NCBI RefSeq assembly: GCF_051020975.1
Contig: NW_027478169.1
Span: 1,736,001 to 1,800,000, forward strand
DNA: 64,000 nt
From: Osmia lignaria lignaria
Lineage: Eukaryota > Arthropoda > Insecta > Hymenoptera > Megachilidae
Reading direction: 5' to 3'
A program made the translations under genes and the position numbers. How positions within the stretch are numbered: position 1 is the first letter of the stretch; each line of letters begins with the position of its first letter. Shown here piece after piece: positions 11,126 through 23,700 of this stretch. The notes below the pieces were generated by a model, which was given only the letters and a program-made list of their open reading frames with translations, was not told where the DNA came from and made no database searches.

Positions 11126-12506
11126 TGATATTTTTTGATCAGAAGCGTAGTTTTCGAGATATATCGAGATATTTAAAAGTTCCGAAGCCGCACCAACATA
11201 ATAGAGATACAGAAACACCGTGGCCCCTTTCTTTGAGATAACTCTGCACTAGTGCGAGCCGCAAATGCCACTTCCAGCTTAGCTGTGCAGAAGAAGAACA
11301 ACAAGAAGAAAAAATATCTCGAAACATGTCCGTCAGGCCCCTTCCCTTGAGATAAATCTGCAAATATCTCGGAAACGAAGCGAGCTATGGCAAAATGTTA
11401 AGAGACGTTTTTTGTAGAGAATTATGTTTCCTACAATTTATGTTCTATGATATTTTTTGATCAGAAGCGTAGTTTTCGAGATATATCGAGATATTTAAAA
11501 GTTCCGAAGCCGCACCAACATAATAGATACAGAAACACCGTGGCCCCTTTCTTTGAGATAACTCTGCACTATTGCGAGCTGGAAATGCCACTTCCAGTTT
11601 AGCTGTGCAGAAGAAGAACAACAAGAAGAAGAAATATCTCGAAATATGTCCGTCAGGGCCCTTCCCTTGAGATAAATCTGCAAATATCTCGGAAATGAAG
11701 CGAGCTATGGCAAAATGTTAAGAGATCTTTTTTGTAGAGAATTAAGTTTCCTACTTTTTATGTTCTATGATATTTTTTGATGAGATGCGTAGTTCTCGAG
11801 ATATATCAAGATATTTAAAAGTTCCGAAGCCGCACCAACATAATAGAGATACAGAAACACCGTGGCCCCTTTCTTTGAGATAACTCTGCACCATTGCGAG
11901 CTGGAAATGCCACTTCCAGTTTAGCTGTGCAGAAGAAGAACAACAAGAAGAAGAAATATCTCGAAATATGTCCGTCAGGCCCCTTCCCTTGAGATAAATC
12001 TGCAAATATCTCGGAAACGAAGCGAGCTATGGCAAAATGTTAAGAGACGTTTTTTGTAGAGAATTATGTTTCCTACAATTTATGTTCTATGATATTTTTT
12101 GATCAGAAGCGTAGTTTTCGAGATATATCGAGATATTTAAAAGTTCCGAAGCCGCACCAACATAATAGAGATACAGAAACACCGTGGCCCCTTTCTTTGA
12201 GATAACTCTGCACTATTGCGAGCTGGAAATGCCACTTCCAGTTTAGCTGTGCAGAAGAAGAACAACAAGAAGAAGTAATATCTCGAAATATGTCCGTCAG
12301 GCCCCTTCCCTTGAGATAAATCTGCAAATATCTCGGAAACGAAGCGAGCTATGGCAAAATGTTAAGAGACCTTTTTTGTAGAGAATTAAGTTTCCTACTT
12401 TTTATGTTCTATGATATTTTTTGATGAGATGCGTAGTTCTCGAGATATATCAAGATATTTAAAAGTTCCGAAGCCGCACCAACATAATAGAGATACAGAA
12501 ACACCG
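11126..12506 (+). repeat. Higher-order block, copy 2 of the 6,436-bp offset pair
   Basis: Carries the same private markers in the same order as 4,690-6,070, including the 320-bp monomer and the TGATGA marker variants. Immediately upstream (10,494-11,100) lies a partial third copy of the 320-bp monomer and its right neighbour, 964 bp away (3 monomers minus 2), so this block was locally re-duplicated. Confidence 0.78.
11458..11777 (+). repeat. 320-bp monomer (2-bp AG deletion), third copy
   Basis: Same AG loss near 11,524. It shares GTCAGGGCCC with the 5.0 kb copy at an exact 6,436-bp offset. Confidence 0.85.
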
Positions 12507-14289
12507 TGGCCCCTTTCCTTGAGATAACTCTGCACTAGTGCGAGCCGCGAATGCCACTTCCAGCTTAGCTGTGCAGAAGAAGAACAACAAGAAGAAGAAA
12601 TATCTCGAAATATGTCCGTTAGGCCCCTTCCCTTGAGATATATCTGCAAATATCTGGGAAACGAAGCGAGCTGTGGCAAAATGTTAAGAGACCTTTTTTG
12701 TAGACAATTATGTTTCCTACAATTTATGTTCTATGATATTTTTTGATCAGAAGCGCAGTTTTCGAGATATATCGAGATATTTAAAAGTTCCGAAGCCGCA
12801 CCAACATAATAGAGATACAGAAACACCGTGGCCCCTTTCTTTGAGATAACTCTGCACTATTGCGAGCTGGAAATGCCACTTCCAGCTTAGCTGTGCAGAA
12901 GAAGAACAACAAGAAGAAGAAATATCTCGAAATATGTCCGTCAGGCCCCTTCCCTTGAGATAAATCTGCAAATATCTCGGAAACGAAGCGAGCTATTGCA
13001 AAATGTTAAGAGACCTTTTTTGTAGAGAATTAAGTTTTCTCCTTTTTATGTTCCATGATATTTTTTGATCAGATGCGTGGTTCTCGAGATATATCAAGAT
13101 ATTTAAAAGTTCCGAAGCTGCACCAACATAATAGACATACAGAAACACCGTGGCCCCTTTCCTTGAGATAACTCTGCACTAGTGCGCGCCGCGAATGCCA
13201 CTTCCAGCTTAGCTGTGCAGAAGAAGAACAACAAGAAGAAGAAATATCTCGAAATATGTCCGTTAGGCCCCTTCCCTTGAGATATATCTGCAAATATCTG
13301 GGAAACCAAGCGAGCTATGGCAAAACGTTAACAGACCTTTTTTGTGGAGAATTATGTTTGCTACAATTTATGTTCTATGATATTTTTTGATCAGAAGCGT
13401 AGTTTTCGAGATATATCGAGATATTTAAAAGTTCCGAAGCCGCACCAACATAATAGAGGTACAGAAACACCGTGGCCCCTTTCTTTGAGATAACTCTGCA
13501 CTATTGCGAGCTGCAAATGCCAGTTCCAGCTTAGCTGTGCAGAAGAAGAACAACAACAAGAAGAAATATTTCGAAATATGTCCGTCAGGCCCCTTCCCTT
13601 GAGATAAATCTGCAAATATCTCGGAAACGAAGCGAGCTATGGCAAAACGTTAACAGACCTTTTTTGTAGAGAATTATGTTTGCTACAATTTATGTTCTAT
13701 GATATTTTTTGATCAGAAGCGTAGTTTTCGAGATATAACGAGATATTTAAAAGTTCCGAAGCCGCACCAACATAATAGAGATACAGAAACACCGTGGCCC
13801 CTTTCTTTGAGATAACTCTGCACTATTGCGAGCTGCAAATGCCACTTCCAGCTTAGCTGTGCAGAAGAAGAACAACAAGAAGAAGAAATATCTCGAAATA
13901 TGTCCGTCAGGCCCCTTCCCTTGAGATAAATCTGCAAATATCTCGGAAACCAAGCGAGCTATGGCAAAACGTTAACAGACCTTTTTTGTGGAGAATTATG
14001 TTTGCTACAATTTATGTTCTATGATATTTTTTGATCAGAAGCGTAGTTTTCGAGATATATCGAGATATTTAAAAGTTCCGAAGCCGCACCAACATAATAG
14101 AGATACAGAAACACCGTGGCCCCTTTCTTTGAGATAACTCTGCACTATTGCGAGCTGCAAATGCCACTTCCAGCTTAGTTGTGCAGAAGAAGAACAACAA
14201 GAAGAAGAAATATCTCGAAATATGTCCGTCAGGCCCCTTCCCTTGAGATAAATCTGCAAATATCTCGGAAACGAAGCGAGCTATTGCAA

Positions 14290-15240
14290 AATGTTAAGAG
14301 ACCTTTTTTGTAGAGAATTAAGTTTTCTACTTTTTATCTTCCATGATATTTTTTGATCAGATGCGTGGTTCTCGAGATATATCAAGATATTTAAAAGTTC
14401 CGAAGCTGCACCAACATAATAGAGATACAGAAACACCGTGGCCCCTTTCCTTGAGATAACTCTGCACTAGTGCGAGCCGCGAATGCCACTTCCAGCTTAG
14501 CTGTGCAGAAGAAGAACAACAAGAAGAAGAAATATCTCGAAATATGTCCGTTAGGCCCCTTCCCTTGAGATATATCTGCAAATATCTGGGAAACGAAGCG
14601 AGCTATGGCAAAATGTTAAGAGACCTTTTTTGTAGAGAATTATGTTTCCTACAATTTATGTTCTATGATATTTTTTGATCAGAAGCGCAGTTTTCGAGAC
14701 ATATCGAGATATTTAAAAGTTCCGAAGCCGCACCAACATAATAGAGATACAGAAACACCGTGGCCCCTTTCTTTGAGATAACTCTGCACTATTGCGAGCT
14801 GTAAATGCTACTTCCAGCTTAGCTGTGCAGAAGAAGAATAACAAGAAGAAGAAATATTTCGAAATATGTCCGTCAGGCCCCTTCCCTTGAGATATATCTG
14901 CAAATATCTCGGAAACGAAGCGAGCTATGGCAAAATGTTAAGAGACCTTTTTTGTAGAGAATTATGTTTCCTACAATTTGTGTTTTATGATATTTTTTGA
15001 TCAGAAGCGTAGTTTTCGAGATATATCGAGATATTTAAAAGTTCCGAAGCCGCACTAACATAATACAGATACAGAAACACCGTGGCCCCTTTCTTTGAGA
15101 TAACTCTGCACTATTGCGAGCTGCAAATGCCACTTCCAGCTTAGCTGTGCAGAAGAAGAACAACAAGAAGAAGAAATATCTCGAAATATGTCCGTCAGGC
15201 CCCTTCCCTTGAGATAAATCTGCAAATATCTCGGAAACGA
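14290..15240 (+). repeat. Five-monomer repeat (1,610 bp), copy 1 segment
   Basis: Matches 15,900-16,850 at exactly 1,610 bp. Shared rare variants are GTAAATGCTACTTCC with GAAGAATAAC near 14,802, TTTGTGTTTTATGAT near 14,977, and GCACTAACATAATACAGAT near 15,052. This copy also has a private CGAGACATATCG near 14,696. Confidence 0.75.
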
Positions 15241-15899
15241 AGCGAGCTATGGCAAAATGTTAAGAGACTTTATTTGTAGAGAATTAAGTTTCCTACTTTT
15301 TATGTTCTATGATATTTTTTGATCAGATGCGTAGTTCTCGAGATATATCAAGATATTTAAAAGTTCCGAAGCCGCACCAACATAATAGAGATACAGAAAC
15401 ACCGTGGCCCCTTTCTTTGAGATAACTCTGCACTATTGCGAGCTGCAAATGCCACTTCCAGCTTAGCTGTGCAGAAGAAGAACAACAAGAAGAAGAAATA
15501 TCTCGAAATATGTCCGTCAGGCCCCTTCCCTTGAGATAAATCTGCAAATATCTCGAAAACGAAGCGAGCTATGGCAAAATGTTAAGAGACCTTTTTTGTA
15601 GAGAATTAAGTTTTCTACTTTTTATGTTCCATGATATTTTTTGATCAGATGCGTGGTTCTCGAGATATATCAAGATATTTAAAAGTTCCGAAGCTGCACC
15701 AACATAATAGAGATACAGAAACACCGTGGCCCCTTTCCTTGAGATAACTCTGCACTAGTGCGAGCCGCGAATGCCACTTCCAGCTTAGCTGTGCAGAAGA
15801 AGAACAACAAGAAGAAGAAATATCTCAAAATATGTCCGTCAGGCCCCTTCCCTTGAGATAAATCTGCAAATATCTCGGAAACGAAGCGAGCTATTGCAA

Positions 15900-16850
15900 A
15901 ATGTTAAGAGACCTTTTTTGTAGAGAATTAAGTTTTCTACTTTTTATGTTCCATGATATTTTTTGATCAGATGCGTGGTTCTCGAGATATATCAAGATAT
16001 TTAAAAGTTCCGAAGCTGCACCAACATAATAGAGATACAGAAACACCGTGGCCCCTTTCCTTGAGATAACTCTGCACTAGTGCGAGCCGCGAATGCCACT
16101 TCCAGCTTAGCTGTGCAGAAGAAGAACAACAAGAAGAAGAAATATCTCGAAATATGTCCGTTAGGCCCCTTCCCTTGAGATATATCTGCAAATATCTGGG
16201 AAACGAAGCGAGCTGTGGCAAAATGTTAAGAGACCTTTTTTGTAGACAATTATGTTTCCTACAATTTATGTTCTATGATATTTTTTGATCAGAAGCGCAG
16301 TTTTCGAGATATATCGAGATATTTAAAAGTTCCGAAGCCGCACAAACATAATAGAGATACAGAAACACCGTGGCCCCTTTCTTTGAGATAACTCTGCACT
16401 ATTGCGAGCTGTAAATGCTACTTCCAGCTTAGCTGTGCTGAAGAAGAATAACAAGAAGAAGAAATATTTCGAAATATGTCCGTCAGGCCCCTTCCCTTGA
16501 GATATATCTGTAAATATCTCGGAAACGAAGCGAGCTATGGCAAAATGTTAAGAGACCTTTTTTGTAGAGAATTATGTTTCCTACAATTTGTGTTTTATGA
16601 TATTTTTTGATCAGAAGCGTAGTTTTCGAGATATATCGAGATATTTAAAAGTTCCGAAGCCGCACTAACATAATACAGATACAGAAACACCGTGGCCCCT
16701 TTCTTTGAGATAACTCTGCACTATTGCGAGCTGCAAATGCTACTTCCAGCTTAGCTGTGCAGAAGAAGAACAACAAGAAGAAGAAATATCTCGAAATATG
16801 TCCGTCAGGCCCCTTCCCTTGAGATAAATCTGCAAATATCTCGGAAACGA
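15900..16850 (+). repeat. Five-monomer repeat (1,610 bp), copy 2 segment
   Basis: Carries the same rare variants as 14,290-15,240 with a few new ones (GCACAAACATAAT near 16,340, GTGCTGAAGAAG near 16,435, ATCTGTAAATATC near 16,507). TTTGTGTTTTATGAT recurs once more near 17,873, at a 4-monomer spacing. Confidence 0.75.
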
Positions 16851-19800
16851 AGCGAGCTATGGCAAAATGTTAAGATACATTTTTTGTAGAGAATTAAGTT
16901 TCCTACTTTTCATGTTCTATGATATTTTTTGATCAGATGTGTAGATCTCGAGATATATCAAGATATTTAAAAGTTCCGAAGCCGCACCAACATAATAGAG
17001 ATACAGAAACACCGTAGCCCCTTTCTTTGAGATAACTCTGCACTATTGCGAGCTGCAAATGCCACTTCCAGCTTAGCTGTGCAGAAGAAGAACAACAAGA
17101 AGAAGAAATATCTCGAAATATGTCCGTCAGGCCCCTTCCCTTGAGATAAATCTGCAAATATCTCGGAAACGAAGCGAGCTATTGCAAAATGTTAAGAGAC
17201 CTTTTTTGTAGAGAATTAAGTTTTCTACTTTTTATGTTCCATGATATTTTTTGATCAGATGCGTGGTTCTCGAGATATATCAAGATATTTAAAAGTTCCG
17301 AAGCTGCACCAACATAATAGAGATACAGAAACACCGTGGCCCCTTTCCTTGAGATAACTCTGCACTAGTGCGAGCCGCGAATGCCACATCCAGTTTAGCT
17401 GTGCAGAAGAAGAACAACAAGAAGAAGAAATATCCCGAAATATGTCCGTCAGGACCCTTCCCTTGAGATAAATCTGCAAATATCTCGGAAACCAAGCGAG
17501 CAATGGCAAAACGTTAACAGACCTTTTCTGTAGAGAACTATGTTTGCTACAATTTATGTTCTATGATATTTTTTGATCAGAAGCGTAGTTTTCGAGATAT
17601 ATCGAGATATTTAAAAGTTCCGAAGCCGCACCAACATAATAGAGGTACAGAAACACCGTGGCCCCTTTCTTTGAGATAACTCTGCACTATTGCGAGCTGC
17701 AAATGCCACTTCCAGCTTAGCTGTGCAGAAGAAGAACAACAAGAAGAAGAAATATCTCGAAATATGTCCGTCAGGCCCCTTCCCTTGAGATAAATCTGCA
17801 AATATCTCGGAAACGAAGCGAGCTATGGCACAATGTTAAGAGACCTTTTTTGTAGAGAATTATGTTTCCTACAATTTGTGTTTTATGATATTTTTTGATC
17901 AGAAGCGTAGTTTTCGAGATATATCGAGATATTTAAAAGTTCCGAAGCCGCACTAACATAATAGAGATACAGAAACACCGTGGCCCCTTTCTTTGAGATA
18001 ACTCTGCACTATTGCGAGCTGCAAATGCCACTTCCAGCTTAGCTGTGCAGAAGAAGAACAACAAGAAGAAGAAATATCTCGAAATATGTCCGTCAGGCCC
18101 CTTCCCTTGAGATAAATCTGCAAATATCTCGGAAACGAAGCGAGCTATTGCAAAATGTTAAGAGACCTTTTTTGTAGAGAATTAAGTTTTCTACTTTTTA
18201 TGTTCCATGATATTTTTTGATCAGATGCGTGGTTCTCGAGATATATCAAGATATTCAAAAGTTCCGAAGCTGCACCAACATAATAGAGATACAGAAACAC
18301 CGTGGCCCCTTTCCTTGAGATAACTCTGCACTATTGCGAGCTGCAAATGCCACTTCCAGCTTAGCTGTGCAGAAGAAGAACAACAAGAAGAAGAAATATC
18401 TCGAAATATGTCCGTCAGGCCCCTTCCCTTGAGATAAATCTGCAAATATCTCGGAAACCAAGCGAGCTATGGCAAAACGTTAACAGACCTTTTTTGTGGA
18501 GAATTATGTTTGCTACAATTTATGTTCTATGATATTTTTTGATCAGAAGCGTAGTTTTCGAGATATATCGAGATATTTAAAAGTTCCGAAGCCGCACCAA
18601 CATAATAGAGATACAGAAACACCGTGGCCCCTTTCTTTGAGATAACTCTGCACTATTGCGACCTGCAAATGCCACTTCCAGCTTAGCTGTGCAGAAGAAG
18701 AACAACAAGAAGAAGAAGTATCTCGAAATATGTCCGTCAGGCCCCTTCCCTTGAGATAAATCTGCAAATATCTCGGAAACGAAGCGAGCTATGGCAAAAT
18801 GTTAAGATACATTTTTTGTAGAGAATTAAGTTTCCTACTTTTTATGTTCTATGAGATTTTTTGATCAGATGCGTGGTTCTCGAGATATATCAAGATATTC
18901 AAAAGTTCCGAAGCTGCACCAACATAATAGAGATACAGAAACACCGTGGCCCCTTTCCTTGAGATAACTCTGCACTAGTGCGAGCCGCGAATGCCACTTC
19001 CAGCTTAGCTGTGCAGAAGAAGAACAACCAGAAGAAGAAAAATCTCGAAATATGTCCGTCAGGCCCCTTCCCTTGAGATACATCTGCAAATATCTCGGAA
19101 ACGAAGCGAGCTATGGCACAATGTTAAGAGACCTTTTTTGTAGAGAATTAAGTTTCCTACTTTTTATGTTCTATGATATTTTTTGATCAGATGCGTATTT
19201 CTCGAGGTATATCAAGATATTTAAAAGTTCCGAAGCCGCACCAACATAATAGAGGTACAGAAACACCGTGGCCCCTTTCTTTGAGATAACTCTGCACTAT
19301 TGCGAGCTTGAAATGCCACTTCCAGTGTAGCTGTGCAGAAGAAGAACAACAAGAAGAAGAAATATCTCGAAATATGTCCGTCAGGACCCTTCCCTTGAGA
19401 TAAATCTGCAAATATCTCGGAAACCAAGCGAGCTATGGCAAAACGTTAACAGACCTTTTTTGTAGAAAATTATGTTTGCTACAATTTATGTTCTATGATA
19501 TTTTTTGATCAGAAGCGTAGTTTTCGTGATATATCGAGATATTTAAAAGTTCCGAAGCCGCTCCAACATAATAGAGATACAGAAACACCGTGGCCCCTTT
19601 CTTTGAGATAACTCTGCACTATTGCGAGCTGCAAATGCCACTTCCAGCTTAGCTGTGCAGAAGAAGAACAACAAGAAGAAGAAATATCTCGAAATATGTC
19701 TGTCAGGACCCTTCCCTTGAGATAAATCTGCAAATATCTCGGAAACCAAGCGAGCTATGGCAAAACGTTAACAGACCTTTTTTGTAGAGAATTATGTTTG

Positions 19801-20799
19801 CTACAATTTATGTTCTATGATATTTTTTGATCAGAAGCGTAGTTTTCGAGATATATCGAGATATTTAAAAGTTCCGAAGCCGCACCAACATAATAGAGAT
19901 ACAGAAACACCGTGGCCCCTTTCTTTGAGATAACTCTGCACTATTGCCACCTGCAAATGCCACTTCCAGCTTAGCTGTGCAGAAGAAGAACAACAAGAAG
20001 AAGAAATATCTCGAAATATGTCCGTCAGGCCCCTTCCCTTGAGATAAATCTGCAAATATCTCGGAAACGAAGCGAGCTATGGCAAAATGTTAAGATACAT
20101 TTTTTGTAGAGAATTAAGTTTCCTACTTTTTATGTTCTATGATATTTTTTGATCAGATGCGTAGTTCTCGAGATATATCAAGATATTTAAAAGTTCCGAA
20201 GCCGCACCAACATAATAGAGGTACAGAAACACCGTGGCCCCTTTCTTTGAGATAACTCTGCACTATTGCGAGCTGCAAATGCCACTTCCAGCTTAGCTGT
20301 GCAGAAGAAGAACAACAAGAAGAAGAAATATTTCGAAATATGTCCGTCAGGCCCCTTCCCTTGAGATAAATCTGCAAATATCTCGGAAACCAAGCGAGCT
20401 ATGGCAAAACGTTAAGAGACCTTTTTTGTAGAGAATTATGTTTGTTACAATTTATGTTCTATGATATTTTTTGATCAGAAGCGTAGTTTTCGAGATATAT
20501 CGAGATATTTAAAAGTTCCGAAGCCGCACCGACATAATAGAGATACAGAAACACCGTGGCCCCTTTCTTTGATATAACTCTGCACTATTGCGAGCTGCAA
20601 ATGCCACTTCCAGCTTAGCTGTGCAGAAGAAGAACAACCAGAAGAAGAAAAATCTCGAAATATGTCCATCAGGCCCCTTCCCTTGAGATACATCTGCAAA
20701 TATCTCGGAAACGAAGCGAGCTATGGCACAATGTTAAGAGACCTTTTTTGTAGAGAATTAAGTTTTCTACTTTTTATGTTCCATGATATTTTTTGATCA

Positions 20800-23700
20800 G
20801 ATGCGTAGTTTTCGAGATATATCGAGATATTTAAAAGTTCCGAAGCCGCACCGACATAACAGAGGTACAGAAACACCGTGGCCTCTTTCTTTGAGATAAC
20901 TCTGCACTATTGCGAGCTGCAAATGCCACTTCCAGCTTAGCTGTGCAGAAGAAGAACAACAAGAAGAAGAAATATCTCGAAATATGTCCGTCAGGCCACT
21001 TCCCTTGAGATAAATCTGCAAATATCTCGGAAACGAAGCGAGCCATGGCAAAATGTTGAGAGACCTTTTTTGTAGAGAATTAAGTTTCCTACTTTTTATC
21101 TTCTATGATATTTTTTGATCAGATGCGTAGTTCTCGAGATATATCAAGATATTTAAAAGTTCCGAAGCTGCACCAACATAATAGAGATACAGAGCCACCG
21201 TGGCCCCTTTCTTTGAGATAACTCTGCACTAGTGCGAGCCGCAAATGCCACTTCCAGCTTAGCTGTGCAGAAGAAGAACAACACGAAGAAGAAATATCTG
21301 GAAATATGTCCGTTAGGCCCCTTCCCTTGAGATAAATCTGCAAATATCTCGGAAACGAAGCGAGCTATGGCAAAATGTCGACAGACCTTTTTTGTAGAGA
21401 ATTAAGTTTCCTACTTTTTATCTTCTATGATATTTTTTGATCAGATGCGTAGTTCTCGAGATATATCAAGATATTTAAAAGTTCCGAAGCTGCACCAACA
21501 TAATAGAGATACAGAGCCACCGTGGCCCCTTTCTTTGAGATAACTCTGCACTAGTGCGAGCCGCAAATGCCACTTCCAGCTTAGCTGTGGAGAAGAAGAA
21601 CAACAAGAAGAAGAAATATCTGGAAATATGTCCGTTAGGCCCCTTCCCTTGAGATAAATCTGCAAATATCTCGGAAACGAAGCGAGCTATGGCAAAATGT
21701 CGACAGACCTTTTTTGTAGAGAATTAAGTTTCCTACTTTTTATCTTCTATGATATTTTTTGATCAGATGCGTAGTTCTCGAGATATATCAAGGTATTTAA
21801 AAGTTCCGAAGCCGCACCAACATAATAGAGATACAGAAACACCGTGGCCCCTTTCTTTGAGATAACTCTGCACTATTGCGACCTGCAAATGCCACTTCCA
21901 GCTTAGCTGTGCAGAAGAAGAACAACAAGAAGAAGAAATATCTCGAAATATGTCCGTTAGGCCCCTTCCCTTAAGATGAATCTGCAAATATCTCAGAAAC
22001 GAAGCGAGCTATGGCAAAATGTTAAGAGACCTCTTTTGTAGAGAATTAAGTTTCCTACTTTTTATCTTCTATGATATTTTTTGATCAGATGCGTAGTTCT
22101 CGAGATATATCAAGATATTTAATAGTTCCGAAGCTGCACCAACATAATAGAGGTACAGAAACACCGTGGCCTCTTTCTTTGAGATAACTCTGCACTATTG
22201 CGAGCTGCAAATGCCACTTCCAGCTTAGCTGTGGAGAAGAAGAACAACAAGATGAAGAAATATCTGGAAATATGTCCGTTAGGCCCCTTCCCTTGAGATA
22301 AATCTGCAAATATCTCGGAAACGAAGCGAGCTATGGCAAAATGTCGACAGACCTTTTTTGTAGAGAATTAAGTTTCCTACTTTTTATCTTCTATGATATT
22401 TTTTGATCAGATGCGTAGTTCTCGAGATATATCAAGATATTTAAAAGTTCCGAAGCCGCACCAACATAATAGAGATACAGAAACACCGTGGCCCCTTTCT
22501 TTGAGATAACTCTGCACTATTGCGACCTGCAAATGCCACTTCCAGCTTAGCTGTGCAGAAGAAGAACAACAAGAACAAGAAATATCTCGAAATATGTCCG
22601 TCAGGACCCTTCCCTTGAGATAAATCTGCAAATATCTCGGAAACCAAGCGAGCTATGGCAAAACGTTAAGAGACCTTTTTTGTAGAGAATTATGTTTGCT
22701 ACAATATATGTTCTATGATATTTTTTGATCAGAAGCGTAGTTTCCGAGATATATCGAGATATTTAAAAGTTCCGAAGCCGCACCAACATAATAGAGATAC
22801 AGAAACACCGTGGCCCCTTTCTTTGAGATAACTCTGCACTATTGCGAGCTGCAAATACCACTTCCAGCTTAGCTGTGCAGAAGAAGAACAACAAGAAGAA
22901 GAAATATCTCGAAATATGTCCATTAGGCCCCTTCCCTTGAGATGAATCTGCAAATATCTCAGAAACGAAGCGAGCTATGGCAAAATGTTAAGAGACCTTT
23001 TTTGTAGAGAATTAAGTTTCCTACTTTTTATCTTCTATGATATTTTTTGATCAGATGCGTAGTTCTCGAGATATATCAAGATATTTAAAAGTTCCGAAGC
23101 CGCACCAACATAATAGAGATACAGAAACACCGTGGCCCCTTTCTTTGAGATAACTCTGCACTATTGCGACCTGCAAATGCCACTTCCAGCTTAGCTGTGC
23201 AGAAGAAGAACAACAAGAAGAAGAAATATCTCGAAATATGTCCGTCAGGCCCCTTCCCTTGAGATAAATCTGCAAATATCTCGGAAACGAAGCGAGCTAT
23301 GGCAAAATGTTAAGATACCTTTTTTGTAGAGAATTATGTTTCCTACAATCTACGTTCTCTGATATTTTTTGATCAGAAGCGTAGTTTTCGAGATATATCG
23401 AGATATTTAAAAGTTCCGAAGCCGCACCAACATAATAGAGATACAGAAACACCGTGGCCCCTTTCTTTGAGATAACTCTGCACTATTGCGACCTGCAAAT
23501 GCCACTTCCAGCTTAGCTGTGCAGAAGAAGAACAACAAGAAGAAGAAATATTTCGAAATATGTCCGTCAGGCCCCTTCCCTTGAGATAAATCTGCAAATA
23601 TCTCGGAAACGAAGCGAGCTACGGCAAAATGTTAAGAGACCTTTTTTGTCGAAAATTAAGTTTCCTACTTTTTATGTTCTATGATATTTTTTGATCAGAA

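Larger units (their letters stand above)
1..12500 (+). repeat. Domain I: mosaic of long duplications
   Basis: Diagnostic variants are GACGTTTTTT, CTGGAAATGCC with CCAGTTT, AGAAGTAATATCTCG (1333, 3265, 5837, 8737, 12273) and TGATGA in place of TGATCA (around 1480, 5342, 5986, 8884, 10814, 11778, 12422). A monomer carrying CGCATCAACATAAT plus AACGAGAAG occurs four times (near 2180, 4110, 6686, 9582). Relative to the later domains there are no GTCGAC or GTTAAC variants and no 4-bp deletion. The right edge is soft, where CCTTTCCTTGAG and GCCGCGAATG variants begin near 12.5 kb. Confidence 0.75.
12500..20800 (+). repeat. Domain II: diverged monomers with GTTAAC and GCGTGGTTC variants
   Basis: Type B monomers here often read GATGCGTGGTTCTCGAG, GTTTTCTACTTTTT, TTCCATGAT, GAAGCTGCACC, CCTTTCCTTGAG and GCCGCGAATGCC. 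Type A monomers often read GGAAACCAAGCGAGC, CAAAACGTTAACAG and GTTTGCTACAATT. GTTAAC (13,327 to 19,772) was seen only in this domain. Scattered private substitutions are more numerous than in 27-41 kb, so homogenisation looks older or weaker here. Confidence 0.7.
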
